DNA from: Aeromonas sp. FDAARGOS 1405
GTDB taxonomy: Bacteria; Pseudomonadota; Gammaproteobacteria; Enterobacterales; Aeromonadaceae
Length of the DNA stretch: 64,000 bases
Assembly: GCF_019048265.1 (NCBI RefSeq)
Contig: NZ_CP077311.1
Coordinates: 963,501 to 1,027,500 of the forward strand
Reading direction: 5' to 3'
Translations under genes and position numbers: made by a program
Shown: in pieces, positions 17,962-26,492 of the stretch
Numbering within the stretch: position 1 is the first letter of the stretch
Layout of the letters: every line of letters starts with the position of its first letter
The notes under the pieces: model-generated
What the model saw: only the letters and a program-made list of their open reading frames with translations
The model's database searches: none
Told to the model about the DNA's origin: nothing

Positions 17962-19227
17962 ATGATCAACCCCCACCTGCTCGATGAGCTGACCGAGCGC
18001 GGCCTTGTGGCCCAGAATTCCGACCCGGCGGCCCTGGCCGATCATCTTGCCACCCCGCGCACCGTCTATTGCGGGTTCGATCCCACCGCCGGCAGCCTGC
18101 ATATCGGTCATCTGGTGCCGCTCTTGATGCTGCGCCGTTTCCAGTTGGCGGGCCACACCCCGGTGGCACTGGTGGGCGGGGCAACCGGCCTTATCGGCGA
18201 TCCCAGCTTCAAGGCGACCGAGCGCAGCCTCAACAGTGCCGATACCGTGCAGGGTTGGGTCGCCAGCCTGTCGGCCCAAATCAGGGCGCTGCTGCCCGCC
18301 GATGAGGGCCTGTCGGCCCCGCAACTGGTCAACAATGGCGACTGGATGGGGCAGATGTCCGCCCTCGATTTTCTGCGGGATATCGGCAAGCACTTCTCGG
18401 TCAACGCCATGCTGGCGCGGGAATCGGTGCGCCAGCGGCTGGCTCGCCCGGATCAGGGCATCTCGTTCACCGAGTTCTCCTACGCCCTGCTGCAATCCTA
18501 CGACTTTGCGGTGCTGCACCAGCGGCTCGGCTGCACCCTGCAGATTGGCGGCAACGACCAGTGGGGCAATATCACCAGCGGCATGGATCTGACCCGTCGC
18601 CTCCATCAGGCGCAGGTACACGGCATGACCCTGCCCCTTATCACCAAGGCAGACGGCACCAAGTTCGGCAAGACCGAGGGGGGCGCGGTCTGGCTCGATC
18701 CGGCGCTCACCTCCCCTTACGCCTTCTACCAGTTCTGGCTCGGCACCGCGGATGAGGATGTCTACCGCTTCCTGCGCTACTACAGCTTTATGTCGCTGAG
18801 CGAGATTGATGCACTGGAGGCGGAAGATGCGAAGCGGCAGGGGCGCAAGCAGGCCCAGCAGGTGCTGGCGAACGAGCTGACCGAGCTGGTACACGGCAAG
18901 GCGGCGCTGGCGGCGGTGCAGCGCATCAGCGAGCTGCTGTTTAGCGGCGACGTGACCCGCCTCGGCGAGAGCGATCTGGCCCAGCTGGCGCAGGATGGCA
19001 TGCCGAGCAGCACCGTCAGCGGCGAGACCGATCTGGTCAGCCTGCTGGTCAGCTGCGGTCTGGCGAACTCCAAACGCATCGCCCGCGAGCTGCTGGCGGC
19101 GGGCGCCATCAGTCTCAATGGTGTGATCAAGCAGGATGAACAGCTGAGTGCCGATGATCGGCTGTTTGGCCGCTACCTGCTGCTGCGCCGGGGCAAGAAG
19201 CAGTATCACCTGGTGGCGTGGCAATAA
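17962..19227 (+). CDS. tyrS: Tyrosyl-tRNA synthetase
   Basis: A 421-residue class I synthetase of the bacterial TyrS type (E. coli 424). The HIGH motif is H47-I-G-H50 in [13 protein letters not shown], and the KMSKS equivalent is KFGKT (234-238) followed by EGGAVWLDP. The GGNDQWGNI tyrosine-pocket segment is present, and the C-terminal S4-like tRNA-binding domain is visible ([19 protein letters not shown] to the end). ATG 17962 follows TTGGAGAACCC. It is monocistronic in appearance. Confidence 0.97.
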   Translation: MINPHLLDELTERGLVAQNSDPAALADHLATPRTVYCGFDPTAGSLHIGHLVPLLMLRRFQLAGHTPVALVGGATGLIGDPSFKATERSLNSADTVQGWVASLSAQIRALLPADEGLSAPQLVNNGDWMGQMSALDFLRDIGKHFSVNAMLARESVRQRLARPDQGISFTEFSYALLQSYDFAVLHQRLGCTLQIGGNDQWGNITSGMDLTRRLHQAQVHGMTLPLITKADGTKFGKTEGGAVWLDPALTSPYAFYQFWLGTADEDVYRFLRYYSFMSLSEIDALEAEDAKRQGRKQAQQVLANELTELVHGKAALAAVQRISELLFSGDVTRLGESDLAQLAQDGMPSSTVSGETDLVSLLVSCGLANSKRIARELLAAGAISLNGVIKQDEQLSADDRLFGRYLLLRRGKKQYHLVAWQ

Positions 19228-19392
19228 GCCGCAGGGCGGGGAGCACAGCCTCCCCGCCCACACCATGAATCCCTTTTGACTCCCGAGTTGCGATCCCCCT
19301 CACAGCCTCTCCCGTCAGCAGCCACCATACTGGCACCGGCGAACATGGAGTACGCCACACAATCTGTTCCTCACGAATCAACAAGGATGCTG

Positions 19393-20307
19393 ATGATGAA
19401 GAGATGGCTTCTGGTGCTGCTCTGCACCCTGCCCATGCTGGCACACGCCAGCGGATACACCCAGACCCGCTACCCCATAGTGCTGGTGCACGGCCTGTTC
19501 GGCTTCGACAAGCTGCTCGGGGTCGATTACTTCTACGGCATTCCCCAGGCCCTGAGCCGGGATGGTGCCAAAGTCTACGTGGCCCAAGTGTCGGCCACCG
19601 CCAGTTCGGAGCAACGGGGCGAACAGCTGCTCGCCCAGATTGAGCTGCTGCTGGCGGCCACCGGCGCCGAGAAGGTCAATCTGATCGGCCACTCCCACGG
19701 CGGCCCCACCATCCGTTATGTCGCTTCGGTCGCCCCCGAGCTGGTCGCCTCCGCCACCAGCATCGGCGGGGTCAACTACGGCTCAGAGATTGCCGATCTG
19801 GTGCGGGCCAATGCCGCCCCCGGCTCGGCCGCCGAGAAGCTGGCGGCCGCCGCAGCCCACGCCCTCTCCGGCATGATTTCACTGCTCTCGGGCGGGAGCC
19901 AGCTGCCGCAAGATCCGGTCGCCGCTCTCGATGCTCTCACCAGCAAGGGGGCCAGCCAGTTCAACCAGCGCTACCCGGAGGGGCTGCCCAGCCGCTATTG
20001 CGGCGAGGGGCCGATGCAGGCCAGTAACGGCGTCTACTACTTCTCCTGGAGCGGGCGCGGCAACCTGACCAATCTGCTGGATCCGGTGGATCCTGCGCTG
20101 GCGCTGACCGGCGCCTTCTTCAAGGAGCCCAATGACGGACTGGTCGGGGTCTGCAGCAGCCACCTCGGCAAGGTGATCGGCACCGACTACCGGATGAACC
20201 ATCTGGACGAAGTGAACCAGTCCTTCGGCATCCACCATCTGTTCGAGACCGATCCGGTCACCCTCTATCGCCAGCATGCCAACCGTCTCAAGGAGCTGGG
20301 ACTATGA
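19393..20307 (+). CDS. Secreted triacylglycerol lipase (subfamily I.1/I.2)
   Basis: A 304-residue extracellular lipase of the Pseudomonas/Burkholderia type. The signal peptide ends at AHA (about residue 19). YPIVLVHGLFGFD holds the oxyanion hole, and GHSHGG carries the nucleophile Ser101. The late block NDGLVGVCSSHLGKV with NHLDEVNQ supplies the acid, a Ca2+ ligand and the catalytic His, and closely matches P. aeruginosa LipA. Two cysteines (CGEG and VCSS) can form the family disulphide. ATGs at 19387, 19393 and 19396 compete; AAGG at 19383-19386 fits 19393 best. Its stop overlaps the chaperone start (ATGA). Export is expected through Sec, then type II secretion. Confidence 0.93.
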   Translation: MMKRWLLVLLCTLPMLAHASGYTQTRYPIVLVHGLFGFDKLLGVDYFYGIPQALSRDGAKVYVAQVSATASSEQRGEQLLAQIELLLAATGAEKVNLIGHSHGGPTIRYVASVAPELVASATSIGGVNYGSEIADLVRANAAPGSAAEKLAAAAAHALSGMISLLSGGSQLPQDPVAALDALTSKGASQFNQRYPEGLPSRYCGEGPMQASNGVYYFSWSGRGNLTNLLDPVDPALALTGAFFKEPNDGLVGVCSSHLGKVIGTDYRMNHLDEVNQSFGIHHLFETDPVTLYRQHANRLKELGL

Positions 20308-21044
20308 AGATAGCCACCCTGCTCGTCGTGCCCTGCGCCATCACCCTGCTGCTTGGCGGGGTGTTGCTCTGGCCCACAGCACCGACGGCAGACTCATCAC
20401 AGGCTCAAACCAATCAGCATGCACAGAGCCACCCGCACGATCCCGAGCAGGAGGCCGCCGATGCCCTGCAGGCGCGCTATCGCACCTTTGTCTCCGCCCA
20501 GAGCAGCCTGACGGTTCCCACCGAAATCTCCCTCGCCAGCTTGCAGATCCTGTTTGACGAGCGGGAGCAGCTGCGCCAGCAGAGCTTTACCCCGGCCGAG
20601 CAGGCCCAGCTGTTTGCCGAGGATCGACTGATGGAGCAGCTGACCCTGCGCCGCAGGGCGCTGGCGGAAGCAAGAGACAGCGACAAGTCGCAGCTGGCCA
20701 GCGAGCTGGATCTCTGGCTGGCGGAGCAACCGGGCTGGTTTCGCGAGGCGGAGGCCAACAGCCGCCTGCTTGAAGAGTTGCAAGAGCTGGCACAGATGGA
20801 GCCAGCCAAACGGGATGCCCTGCTGCTGGAGACGGGGGGGCCGGAAGCAGTGGATCGGATGCGCCAGCTGGAGCAGAACCGGCAAGGGTTCGAGGAGCAG
20901 CTCAGCGGCTTTCTGGCCGAACTCAGGCAACTGCCGAACGAGGCCCGGGCCGAACAGCAACAGGAGCTGCTGGCCCGCTGGTTCGAACCCGGACAGTGGC
21001 GCCGGGTCGAGGCGCTCACCCGGCTCAAGCTGGGGGAACAATGA
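20304..21044 (+). CDS. Lipase-specific foldase/chaperone (Lif)-like protein
   Basis: A 246-residue protein with one N-terminal membrane anchor (about residues 5-23), a Pro/Ala/His-rich linker, and an all-helical periplasmic part rich in Glu, Gln and Leu, as in lipase foldases that hold the lipase while it folds in the periplasm. The four-base ATGA overlap with the lipase stop and the partner context are the main support. It is shorter than typical Lif proteins (about 340 residues), and the RxxFDY motif is only loosely represented by RYRTFVSA, so this is a compact or divergent member. A hairpin follows. Confidence 0.75.
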   Translation: MKIATLLVVPCAITLLLGGVLLWPTAPTADSSQAQTNQHAQSHPHDPEQEAADALQARYRTFVSAQSSLTVPTEISLASLQILFDEREQLRQQSFTPAEQAQLFAEDRLMEQLTLRRRALAEARDSDKSQLASELDLWLAEQPGWFREAEANSRLLEELQELAQMEPAKRDALLLETGGPEAVDRMRQLEQNRQGFEEQLSGFLAELRQLPNEARAEQQQELLARWFEPGQWRRVEALTRLKLGEQ

Positions 21045-21052
21045 GCCAATGA

Positions 21053-21077
21053 CAAGGGGCCCACGATGGGCCCCTTG
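21053..21077. terminator. Hairpin between lif-like gene and convergent gene
   Basis: An 11-bp stem (CAAGGGGCCCA / TGGGCCCCTTG) with loop CGA lies between convergent genes. T-runs are weak on both sides, so termination efficiency is uncertain. Confidence 0.6.
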
Positions 21078-21088
21078 CTGTGGTGCAC

Positions 21089-21802
21089 TTATTGCGGCTT
21101 GTTGGTTGCCGGTAAAGATTGCCAGGTGAGGCGGGTCACCTGAGTGCCCTGCACCTCGCACTTGAGGCTCAACTCCTGCCACCCCTTATCCTGACGCAGG
21201 GAAACTTCCCCCTCGATCCCCTGCTCGCCAATCTTCAGCTTATCCTGCTCGAAGATCACCTTGTCGCCATGGGCAAGATCCATCAGTTTGCCGTTGCAGA
21301 GCCAGTGAGCGAGATCCGCCCCCTTCAGCTTGACGCCACCCTTGGCCGCCCTCTGCTCGGCCGCGCTCGGCGCGAACAGCTTGCTCAGCTCGGCGGCCCG
21401 CTTGGTGAGCCACTCCTGACGCTGCTGCATGCTCATCTTGCTGACAAACTCGGCGGGCTGGCCCTTCTCGTCCAGCCATTGGGTCAGCTTGCCGCTGTCG
21501 TCAAAGGCGAACTGGGCGGCGGGCTCTTTGACCCCGAACAGCTTGCCGCCCTTGAAGTAGTAGCGGCTCTCCCCTTCCAGCTTGCCCAGCTCGTTCATGA
21601 TGGGCACGGCGATGATGACGGGGGCGCCATCGATCCAGGCCTTGATATCGACGCCGTCATGGCTGAATTGACGGATATCGAGGGCGCTCTCGGCCCCCTT
21701 CTCCATCAGGGTAAACTGCTCGGCGAGAGAAGCGGCCAGAGAAGGGAGGGAGCAGAATCCCAGGGTCAGCGCGATCGCTGTGTTGCGCATTGAGTTGTAC
21801 AT
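21089..21802 (-). CDS. Secreted protein of unknown function
   Basis: A 237-residue protein with a signal peptide (MRNTAIALTLGFCSLPSLAA; cleavage near ASLAA). The mature part contains GVDIKAWIDGAPVIIAVPI and ESRYYFKGGKLFGV, a pattern of alternating strands like MORN-type or beta-strand-repeat secreted proteins, and a later KGADLAHWLCNGKL segment with a lone cysteine. No family is recognised. ATG 21802 is chosen because CAGGAG lies just upstream; a second ATG four codons later is possible. The thioesterase gene ends 32 bases upstream, so they may share a transcript. Confidence 0.7.
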   Translation of the reverse strand: MYNSMRNTAIALTLGFCSLPSLAASLAEQFTLMEKGAESALDIRQFSHDGVDIKAWIDGAPVIIAVPIMNELGKLEGESRYYFKGGKLFGVKEPAAQFAFDDSGKLTQWLDEKGQPAEFVSKMSMQQRQEWLTKRAAELSKLFAPSAAEQRAAKGGVKLKGADLAHWLCNGKLMDLAHGDKVIFEQDKLKIGEQGIEGEVSLRQDKGWQELSLKCEVQGTQVTRLTWQSLPATNKPQ

Positions 21803-21834
21803 AACACTCCTGTGATGGGCCATCCGGCCCGTGG

Positions 21835-22230
21835 TTAACTCTCTGTCAGCCAGGCCCGCAGCCCTTCCCGGTGAACATCGCTCAGGGGCAGGGATTGGCG
21901 GGTCCGGTAGTCAAAATGGATCAGGGTCGTTTCGGCGGTGACGGCCAGTTCGCCGCCCTGCCAGGCCTCCTGCCAGACCGTAAATGAGCTGGTGCCGATG
22001 CGGCGCACGCCGGTCTTGATGGTGACCGGCTGGCCGTAGAACAGCTCCCGTTTGAACTGCACCGTATAGCCCGCGATGATCAGATGCCAGTTATGCACAT
22101 CCAGATCGGGGGAAAAGATCCGGAACAGGGGATCCCGCGCCGATTCGAACCAGACCGCCGGCACCGTATTGTTGATATGGCCGAGGGCATCCGTCTCCTG
22201 AAAGCGGGGTTGGATCTGCATTTCCAGCAT
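21835..22230 (-). CDS. Acyl-CoA thioesterase, 4HBT (hotdog) family
   Basis: A 131-residue hotdog-fold protein. The catalytic-type motif RFQETDALGHINNTVPAVWFE holds the conserved Asp of 4-hydroxybenzoyl-CoA thioesterase relatives (D-x-x-GHINN), followed by FKRELFYGQPVTIKTGVRRIG. These enzymes hydrolyse acyl-CoA thioesters in the cytoplasm; chain specificity is not readable. ATG 22230 follows AAGGAG by seven bases, and an upstream in-frame start lacks this. It lies between sgrR and the secreted-protein gene, all leftward. Confidence 0.85.
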   Translation of the reverse strand: MLEMQIQPRFQETDALGHINNTVPAVWFESARDPLFRIFSPDLDVHNWHLIIAGYTVQFKRELFYGQPVTIKTGVRRIGTSSFTVWQEAWQGGELAVTAETTLIHFDYRTRQSLPLSDVHREGLRAWLTES

Positions 22231-22278
22231 GGGTTGACTCCTTGTCATTGAACCGCGCTCAGGCTAACGCGCCCCGCA

Positions 22279-23997
22279 TCAGGACTCAAGCCTCCCCGTC
22301 TTATCCCAAGTGCTGACAGCCAGTTCCGGCCGCAACCAGGCGCTGCGAAAATCGAACCAGCCGAGCGCTGTCATCCGCACCCCGTGCACGCCGACCCGGC
22401 TCTCCAGCTCCAGCCAGTGGTGAAACAGCGGCACAAACCAGCTCTGCTGCTGCACAGTTGCCAGCAGGGCGCGCGGGCCGGGCTCCTCACCGCTGGCGCG
22501 CCACTGCATCAACCCCTGCCACAGCTCATGCTGACTGCTCCACACCTTGCGCAGCAACGGGGTGCCCTGCAACCAGGCGTAGGGGGCAAAGGGGCCGTCA
22601 TGTTCGAGGTTGAGGGTGCCGAGCCAGAGATCCACATCCTCATCCTCGCCGCTCACCCAGCGGCCGTAATCGAGGGTGCGCACCTCGAGCCGGATCCCCT
22701 GTTCGGCCAGCAGGCTGCTCATGGCGTTGGCGCACTCGTTGAACTCCAGATGCTGGTTGAAGCAGGCAAGCACCAAGGTCGTCGGCAACTGCGCCGGTCT
22801 GGGCAAGGGCGCGGGCAGCGCTTCGCGCCAGTGGGGCAGCAGACCGAGGGCGCTGGTCCAGCCCCGTTGCAACTCGGGGGCGACCCGCCCCATCAGAGCC
22901 ACCGGATTGAGCAACTGGCCGAGCCACTGGCGCAGGGCGGGATCCTGCAAGGATCCGGAACGATCGTCCTGCAGCAGGAAGTAGCAGCCCGACTCCAGCT
23001 CCGATTCGCCGCGCATGGTGCCGAGCTCAGGGCTGTCGCGTCCCAGCTGCAGGTGGGTCTCCAGTCGCTCCGCCAGCTCCGGCAGCATCCAGATATCGAT
23101 CTCGTCGAGCAGGGCGCGCAGGCCGAAGTAGTCGTCAAACGCCGCAAGGCAAAGATGCAGGGGATCGTTGGCGGCCACCCGGTAGGGGCCTGTGCCCACA
23201 GGTTGCAGGGCAAAGCCCGCCTCCCCCTTGAGCTCTCGCGGCAAAATGGTCGCCACCGGTTCGGCCAGCAGGTGGGGCAGCCAGGGATCTGGGCTGTCGA
23301 GATAGAGATCCATGGTGCGCGGCCAGGGGCTCTCCAGCCGAACCAGATGGGAAAACAGCGGGCGATCCCGCAGGGCCTGCAGACTCTCCATCACATCTTC
23401 CACCACCAGCTCGCGGCCGTGGTGAAAGCGCACCGCCGGGCGCAGGTAGAAGCGCCAGTGGCAGGGGCCCAGACACTCCCAGTGGTGGGCGAGATCCCCT
23501 TCGATTTCCCCATTTTCCTCATTTCGCCGGGTGAGACCGTTGAAGATCTGGCGGCTCAGGTGAATTTCGGAGCGGCGCATCGGGCCGGAGGGCAGCAACT
23601 GCGGCAGCGGGCGATAGTAGGGCACCCGCAGGATCTGGCGCCCCTCGCGGGTGGCCTGACCGAGCTGCTCTATCAGCAACGGAGTGAGCAGATCGAGGCG
23701 ATCTTCGGCCAGCCGCACCGCCTGCGCCAGCTGGCCCTGACTGAGCAGATCCCGCAAGCGGCGCCGGGTCAGGCTCTCCTGACTGTCGAGCAGGGAGAGC
23801 CGGGAGCGCCGCCCCCGCCCCGCTTCCGCCGACCAGCTGAGCCAGCCCTGATCCTGCATCCGCCGCAGCAGCAGGCGGGCGTTGCGCGGGGTGCAGCAGA
23901 GCAGATCCGCCACCTCGGCGAGACTGATCTCCCGCTCATCGCTGCCAAGCAGCTGGGCGAGTCGTTGAAATTGCTGGTAGAGGCGACTGGTCGGCAT
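22279..23997 (-). CDS. sgrR: SgrR-type transcriptional regulator
   Basis: A 572-residue protein homologous to E. coli SgrR (551), which activates the sugar-phosphate stress RNA SgrS. The N-terminal winged helix (MPTSRLYQQFQRL, CTPRNARLLLRRMQDQGWLSW, GRGRRSRL) binds DNA; the rest is a solute-binding-protein-like sensor domain (RRSEIHLSRQIFNGLTR, HWRFYLRPAVRFHHGRE, GTGPYRV). ATG 23997 aligns with the E. coli start; the frame extends ten codons further to 24027. A short gene is divergent from it, at the position where E. coli has sgrS/sgrT. Confidence 0.9.
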   Translation of the reverse strand: MPTSRLYQQFQRLAQLLGSDEREISLAEVADLLCCTPRNARLLLRRMQDQGWLSWSAEAGRGRRSRLSLLDSQESLTRRRLRDLLSQGQLAQAVRLAEDRLDLLTPLLIEQLGQATREGRQILRVPYYRPLPQLLPSGPMRRSEIHLSRQIFNGLTRRNEENGEIEGDLAHHWECLGPCHWRFYLRPAVRFHHGRELVVEDVMESLQALRDRPLFSHLVRLESPWPRTMDLYLDSPDPWLPHLLAEPVATILPRELKGEAGFALQPVGTGPYRVAANDPLHLCLAAFDDYFGLRALLDEIDIWMLPELAERLETHLQLGRDSPELGTMRGESELESGCYFLLQDDRSGSLQDPALRQWLGQLLNPVALMGRVAPELQRGWTSALGLLPHWREALPAPLPRPAQLPTTLVLACFNQHLEFNECANAMSSLLAEQGIRLEVRTLDYGRWVSGEDEDVDLWLGTLNLEHDGPFAPYAWLQGTPLLRKVWSSQHELWQGLMQWRASGEEPGPRALLATVQQQSWFVPLFHHWLELESRVGVHGVRMTALGWFDFRSAWLRPELAVSTWDKTGRLES

Positions 23998-24097
23998 AAA
24001 AGAGGAAATCCAGTTGCTGTAAGTCATCAGTTTTTACTTCCGCATTTTAGCTCAATACTGCTGATGAACGTGAGAACCACAGCAGAGGAGCACCATC

Positions 24098-24274
24098 ATG
24101 AGCCACGCCAACCCCATCAAACCGAACCGGATCCAGCAGACCTTGCGCCGTTACTTCAAGCGGATCCTGCCGCGCCCGCTGCCACTTATCGAAGATCCCA
24201 TGCAGCAGCTCAACCGCCTGATGCAGTGGGATATGAACCAGATCGATGACAAGGAGTATCGCCGTCGTCTCTGA
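24098..24274 (+). CDS. Small basic protein, 58 residues, divergent from sgrR (unrecognised)
   Basis: ATG 24098 has a strong AGAGGAG seven bases upstream and opens a 58-codon frame starting MSHANPIKPNRIQQTLRRYF and ending in DDKEYRRRL. The N-terminal half is basic and proline-rich, while the C-terminal half (QQLNRLMQWDMNQIDDKEY) looks helical and amphipathic. Codon use matches the surrounding genes. It is too short for routine gene callers. The location, divergent from sgrR, is that of the dual-function RNA SgrS, which encodes SgrT in enterics, but the protein is not recognisably SgrT. No clear terminator follows before the metY promoter region. Confidence 0.65.
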   Translation: MSHANPIKPNRIQQTLRRYFKRILPRPLPLIEDPMQQLNRLMQWDMNQIDDKEYRRRL

Positions 24275-24371
24275 GTGCGGGCCATACCAACCACTCGGGA
24301 CGCGCATCCCCTGCGGGCGACATTGCTTTGCCGGATCTTGCTGTTTACATCGGCCACGGGCCTGATAGATT

Positions 24372-24387
24372 GGACGTCTATCCATCT
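24372..24387 (+). promoter_or_regulatory. Tandem Met boxes (MetJ operator) before metY
   Basis: GGACGTCT (24372-24379, 7 of 8 to the consensus AGACGTCT) is followed without a gap by ATCCATCT (5 of 8). MetJ binds two or more adjacent 8-bp boxes with S-adenosylmethionine as corepressor. A TTTACA box (24344-24349) with TAGATT 16 bases on could be the promoter that the operator overlaps. The metY start lies 38 bases downstream. Confidence 0.7.
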
Positions 24388-24424
24388 ATAAATGCCATAA
24401 GCAACATCCAACAAGGAGTGTGTG

Positions 24425-25693
24425 ATGAAAGATGCGACCCTGGCCCTGCACCACGGCTTTTCCAGCGACCCCACCACCAAGGCCGTCGCCGTGCCCATCT
24501 ACCAAACGGTGGCCTACGAGTTCGAGAGCGCCCAGCATGGGGCGGACCTGTTCAATCTGGCGGTGCCGGGCAACATCTACACCCGCATCATGAACCCCAC
24601 CAACGATGTGCTGGAACAGCGGATGGCCGCGCTGGAAGGGGGCATCGCCGCGCTGGTGGTCTCGGCAGGTTCCGCCGCCATCACCTACGCCATTCAGGCG
24701 CTGACCGCCGCCGGTGACAACATCGTCTCCACGCCCCAGCTCTATGGCGGCACCTACACCTTGTTCGCCCACATGCTGCCTAGTTTCGGGGTCGAGGTGC
24801 GCTTCGCCAAGGATGACAGCGCCGAAGCCATCGCCGCCCTTATCGACGACAAGACCAAGGCAGTCTACTGCGAGAGCATCGGCAACCCGGCGGGCAACAT
24901 CGTCGATCTGGCCGCGCTGGCCAAGGCCGCCCACGCCCGTGGTGTGCCGCTCATCGTCGACAACACGGTCGCCACCCCGGTGCTCTGCAAGCCCATCGAA
25001 CATGGCGCCGACATCGTGGTACACAGCCTGACCAAATATGTCGGCGGCCACGGCAACTCGCTGGGTGGCGTCATCGTCGACTCGGGCAAGTTCCCCTGGG
25101 CGGATCACGCCGAACGCTTCCCTCAGCTCACCAAACCCGAACCCTCCTACCACGGGGTGGTCTACACCGAGGCCTTTGGCCCGGCCGCCTTTATCGGTCG
25201 GGTGCGTACCGTGCCGCTGCGCAATACCGGCGCGGCGCTGGCGCCGATGAACGCCTTCCTGCTGCTGCAGGGGTTGGAGACTCTGAGCCTGCGCATGGAG
25301 CGCCACGTCGATAACGCCCTGCGGGTCGCCCATCACCTCAAGCATCATCCCAAGGTGGCCTGGGTCAGCTACGCCGGTCTGCCGGGTCACCCTCACTATC
25401 TGCTGGCAGAGAAGTACATGGCCGGTCGCCCCTCGGCCATCCTCTCGTTCGGTCTGAAAGATGGTTATGAAGCAGGCGTGCGCTTCTACGATGCACTCAA
25501 GATCTTCAAGCGGCTGGTCAACATCGGCGACGCCAAGTCGCTGGCCTGCCACCCGGCCTCCACCACCCATCGCCAGTTGAGCGAGGCGGAGCAGGCCAAG
25601 GCCGGGGTGAAACCGGAGATGATCCGGCTGTCGGTCGGGATCGAGGCGATCGAGGACATTCTGGCGGATCTGGATCAGGCGCTGGAGGCCTAA
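24425..25693 (+). CDS. metY: O-acetylhomoserine (thiol)-lyase MetY
   Basis: A 422-residue PLP enzyme of the Cys/Met metabolism family, making homocysteine from O-acetylhomoserine and sulfide in the cytoplasm. HSLTKYVGGHGNSLGG contains the PLP-binding lysine; PGNIYTRIMNPT, VVSAGSAAI and VDNTVATPVLCKPIEHGADIV are characteristic of the OAH sulfhydrylase branch, which has an insertion making it longer than MetB/MetC (about 380-390). ATG 24425 is six bases after AAGGAG. MetJ boxes precede it and a terminator follows, so it is a single-gene unit. Confidence 0.93.
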   Translation: MKDATLALHHGFSSDPTTKAVAVPIYQTVAYEFESAQHGADLFNLAVPGNIYTRIMNPTNDVLEQRMAALEGGIAALVVSAGSAAITYAIQALTAAGDNIVSTPQLYGGTYTLFAHMLPSFGVEVRFAKDDSAEAIAALIDDKTKAVYCESIGNPAGNIVDLAALAKAAHARGVPLIVDNTVATPVLCKPIEHGADIVVHSLTKYVGGHGNSLGGVIVDSGKFPWADHAERFPQLTKPEPSYHGVVYTEAFGPAAFIGRVRTVPLRNTGAALAPMNAFLLLQGLETLSLRMERHVDNALRVAHHLKHHPKVAWVSYAGLPGHPHYLLAEKYMAGRPSAILSFGLKDGYEAGVRFYDALKIFKRLVNIGDAKSLACHPASTTHRQLSEAEQAKAGVKPEMIRLSVGIEAIEDILADLDQALEA

Positions 25694-25707
25694 GCTGGAC
25701 GTTGAGC

Positions 25708-25735
25708 GAGCGGGCATCAGCCCGCTCTTTTTTTA
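25708..25735 (+). terminator. Terminator after metY
   Basis: AGCGGGC / GCCCGCT stem, loop ATCA, then eight T residues apart from one C. Confidence 0.85.
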
Positions 25736-25799
25736 CTGCCGGTGAACCGCCCCCCTCGCCCGTTCGTACACCTCATCCTGCCACCGAATCGAGGTCCTT

Positions 25800-26426
25800 A
25801 TGATAGTCCTGCACCACCTGAACAAATCCCGCTCCCAACGCATCATCTGGCTGCTCGAAGAGCTGGGTCAACCCTATGAGATCAAGGCGTATCAGCGCGA
25901 TGCCGCGACCTTTCTGGCACCGCCCGAGCTGAAAGCCATCCACCCCCTCGGCAAGTCGCCGGTCATCGAGTTCGACAGCCGGGTACTGGCAGAATCGGGC
26001 GCCATCACCGAGTACCTGATCGCCCGCTACGCCGCCGATCGGCTGGCACCGGCACCAGATAGCCCCGACTATCCCGAATATCTGCAGTGGCTCCACTTTG
26101 CCGAGAGCTCGGGCATTCTGCCGCTGCTGCTCGACATGTTTGTGCGCAAGGATGGCAGCCCGATGCGCTTCCTGCCGGACTACGCCAAGGCGGAGTGTGC
26201 CAAGGTGATGGGCTACCTCAATGAGGTACTGGCGAATCGCCGCTACTTGGTGGGGGATCGCCTCTCCGGCGCCGACATCATGAACTCCTTCCTGGTGGAT
26301 CTGCTGGCGCAAAGCGGTCAGCTGGCCCACTTCCCGCACCTGCAAGCCTACTGGCAGCGCCTCAATACCCATCCGGCCCGTCAGAAGGCCATGGAGCTGG
26401 AGCGCGAGCTGGATCAGCGCCCCTGA
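25800..26426 (+). CDS. Glutathione S-transferase family protein
   Basis: A 208-residue cytosolic GST. The N-terminal thioredoxin-like domain starts MIVLHHLNKSRSQRIIWLLEELG; Ser-10/Ser-12 in the NKSRS motif is the likely catalytic region of this bacterial beta/nu-like branch. HPLGKSPVIE provides the cis-proline and the AESGAITEYL segment the glutathione-binding Glu-Ser. The all-helical C-terminal domain (from about residue 90) ends with GDRLSGADIMNSF, the usual capping motif. The substrate is unknown. The start follows GAGG. Confidence 0.88.
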   Translation: MIVLHHLNKSRSQRIIWLLEELGQPYEIKAYQRDAATFLAPPELKAIHPLGKSPVIEFDSRVLAESGAITEYLIARYAADRLAPAPDSPDYPEYLQWLHFAESSGILPLLLDMFVRKDGSPMRFLPDYAKAECAKVMGYLNEVLANRRYLVGDRLSGADIMNSFLVDLLAQSGQLAHFPHLQAYWQRLNTHPARQKAMELERELDQRP

Positions 26427-26444
26427 CCCGAGTCGCCATCATGC

Positions 26445-26473
26445 AAAACGCCCCGACTGTCGGGGCGTTTTTG
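26445..26473. terminator. Terminator between GST and EamA genes
   Basis: AAAACGCCCCGA pairs with TCGGGGCGTTTT around a short loop. It lies between convergent genes and has runs of A and T on either side. Confidence 0.85.
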
Positions 26474-26492
26474 TTATGCTGCGGGCTGCGGT

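Noticed and set aside
22384..24249. 621-codon open frame antisense to sgrR
   Set aside because: It is the shadow of SgrR; Gln/His/Ala-rich composition is typical of antisense translation.
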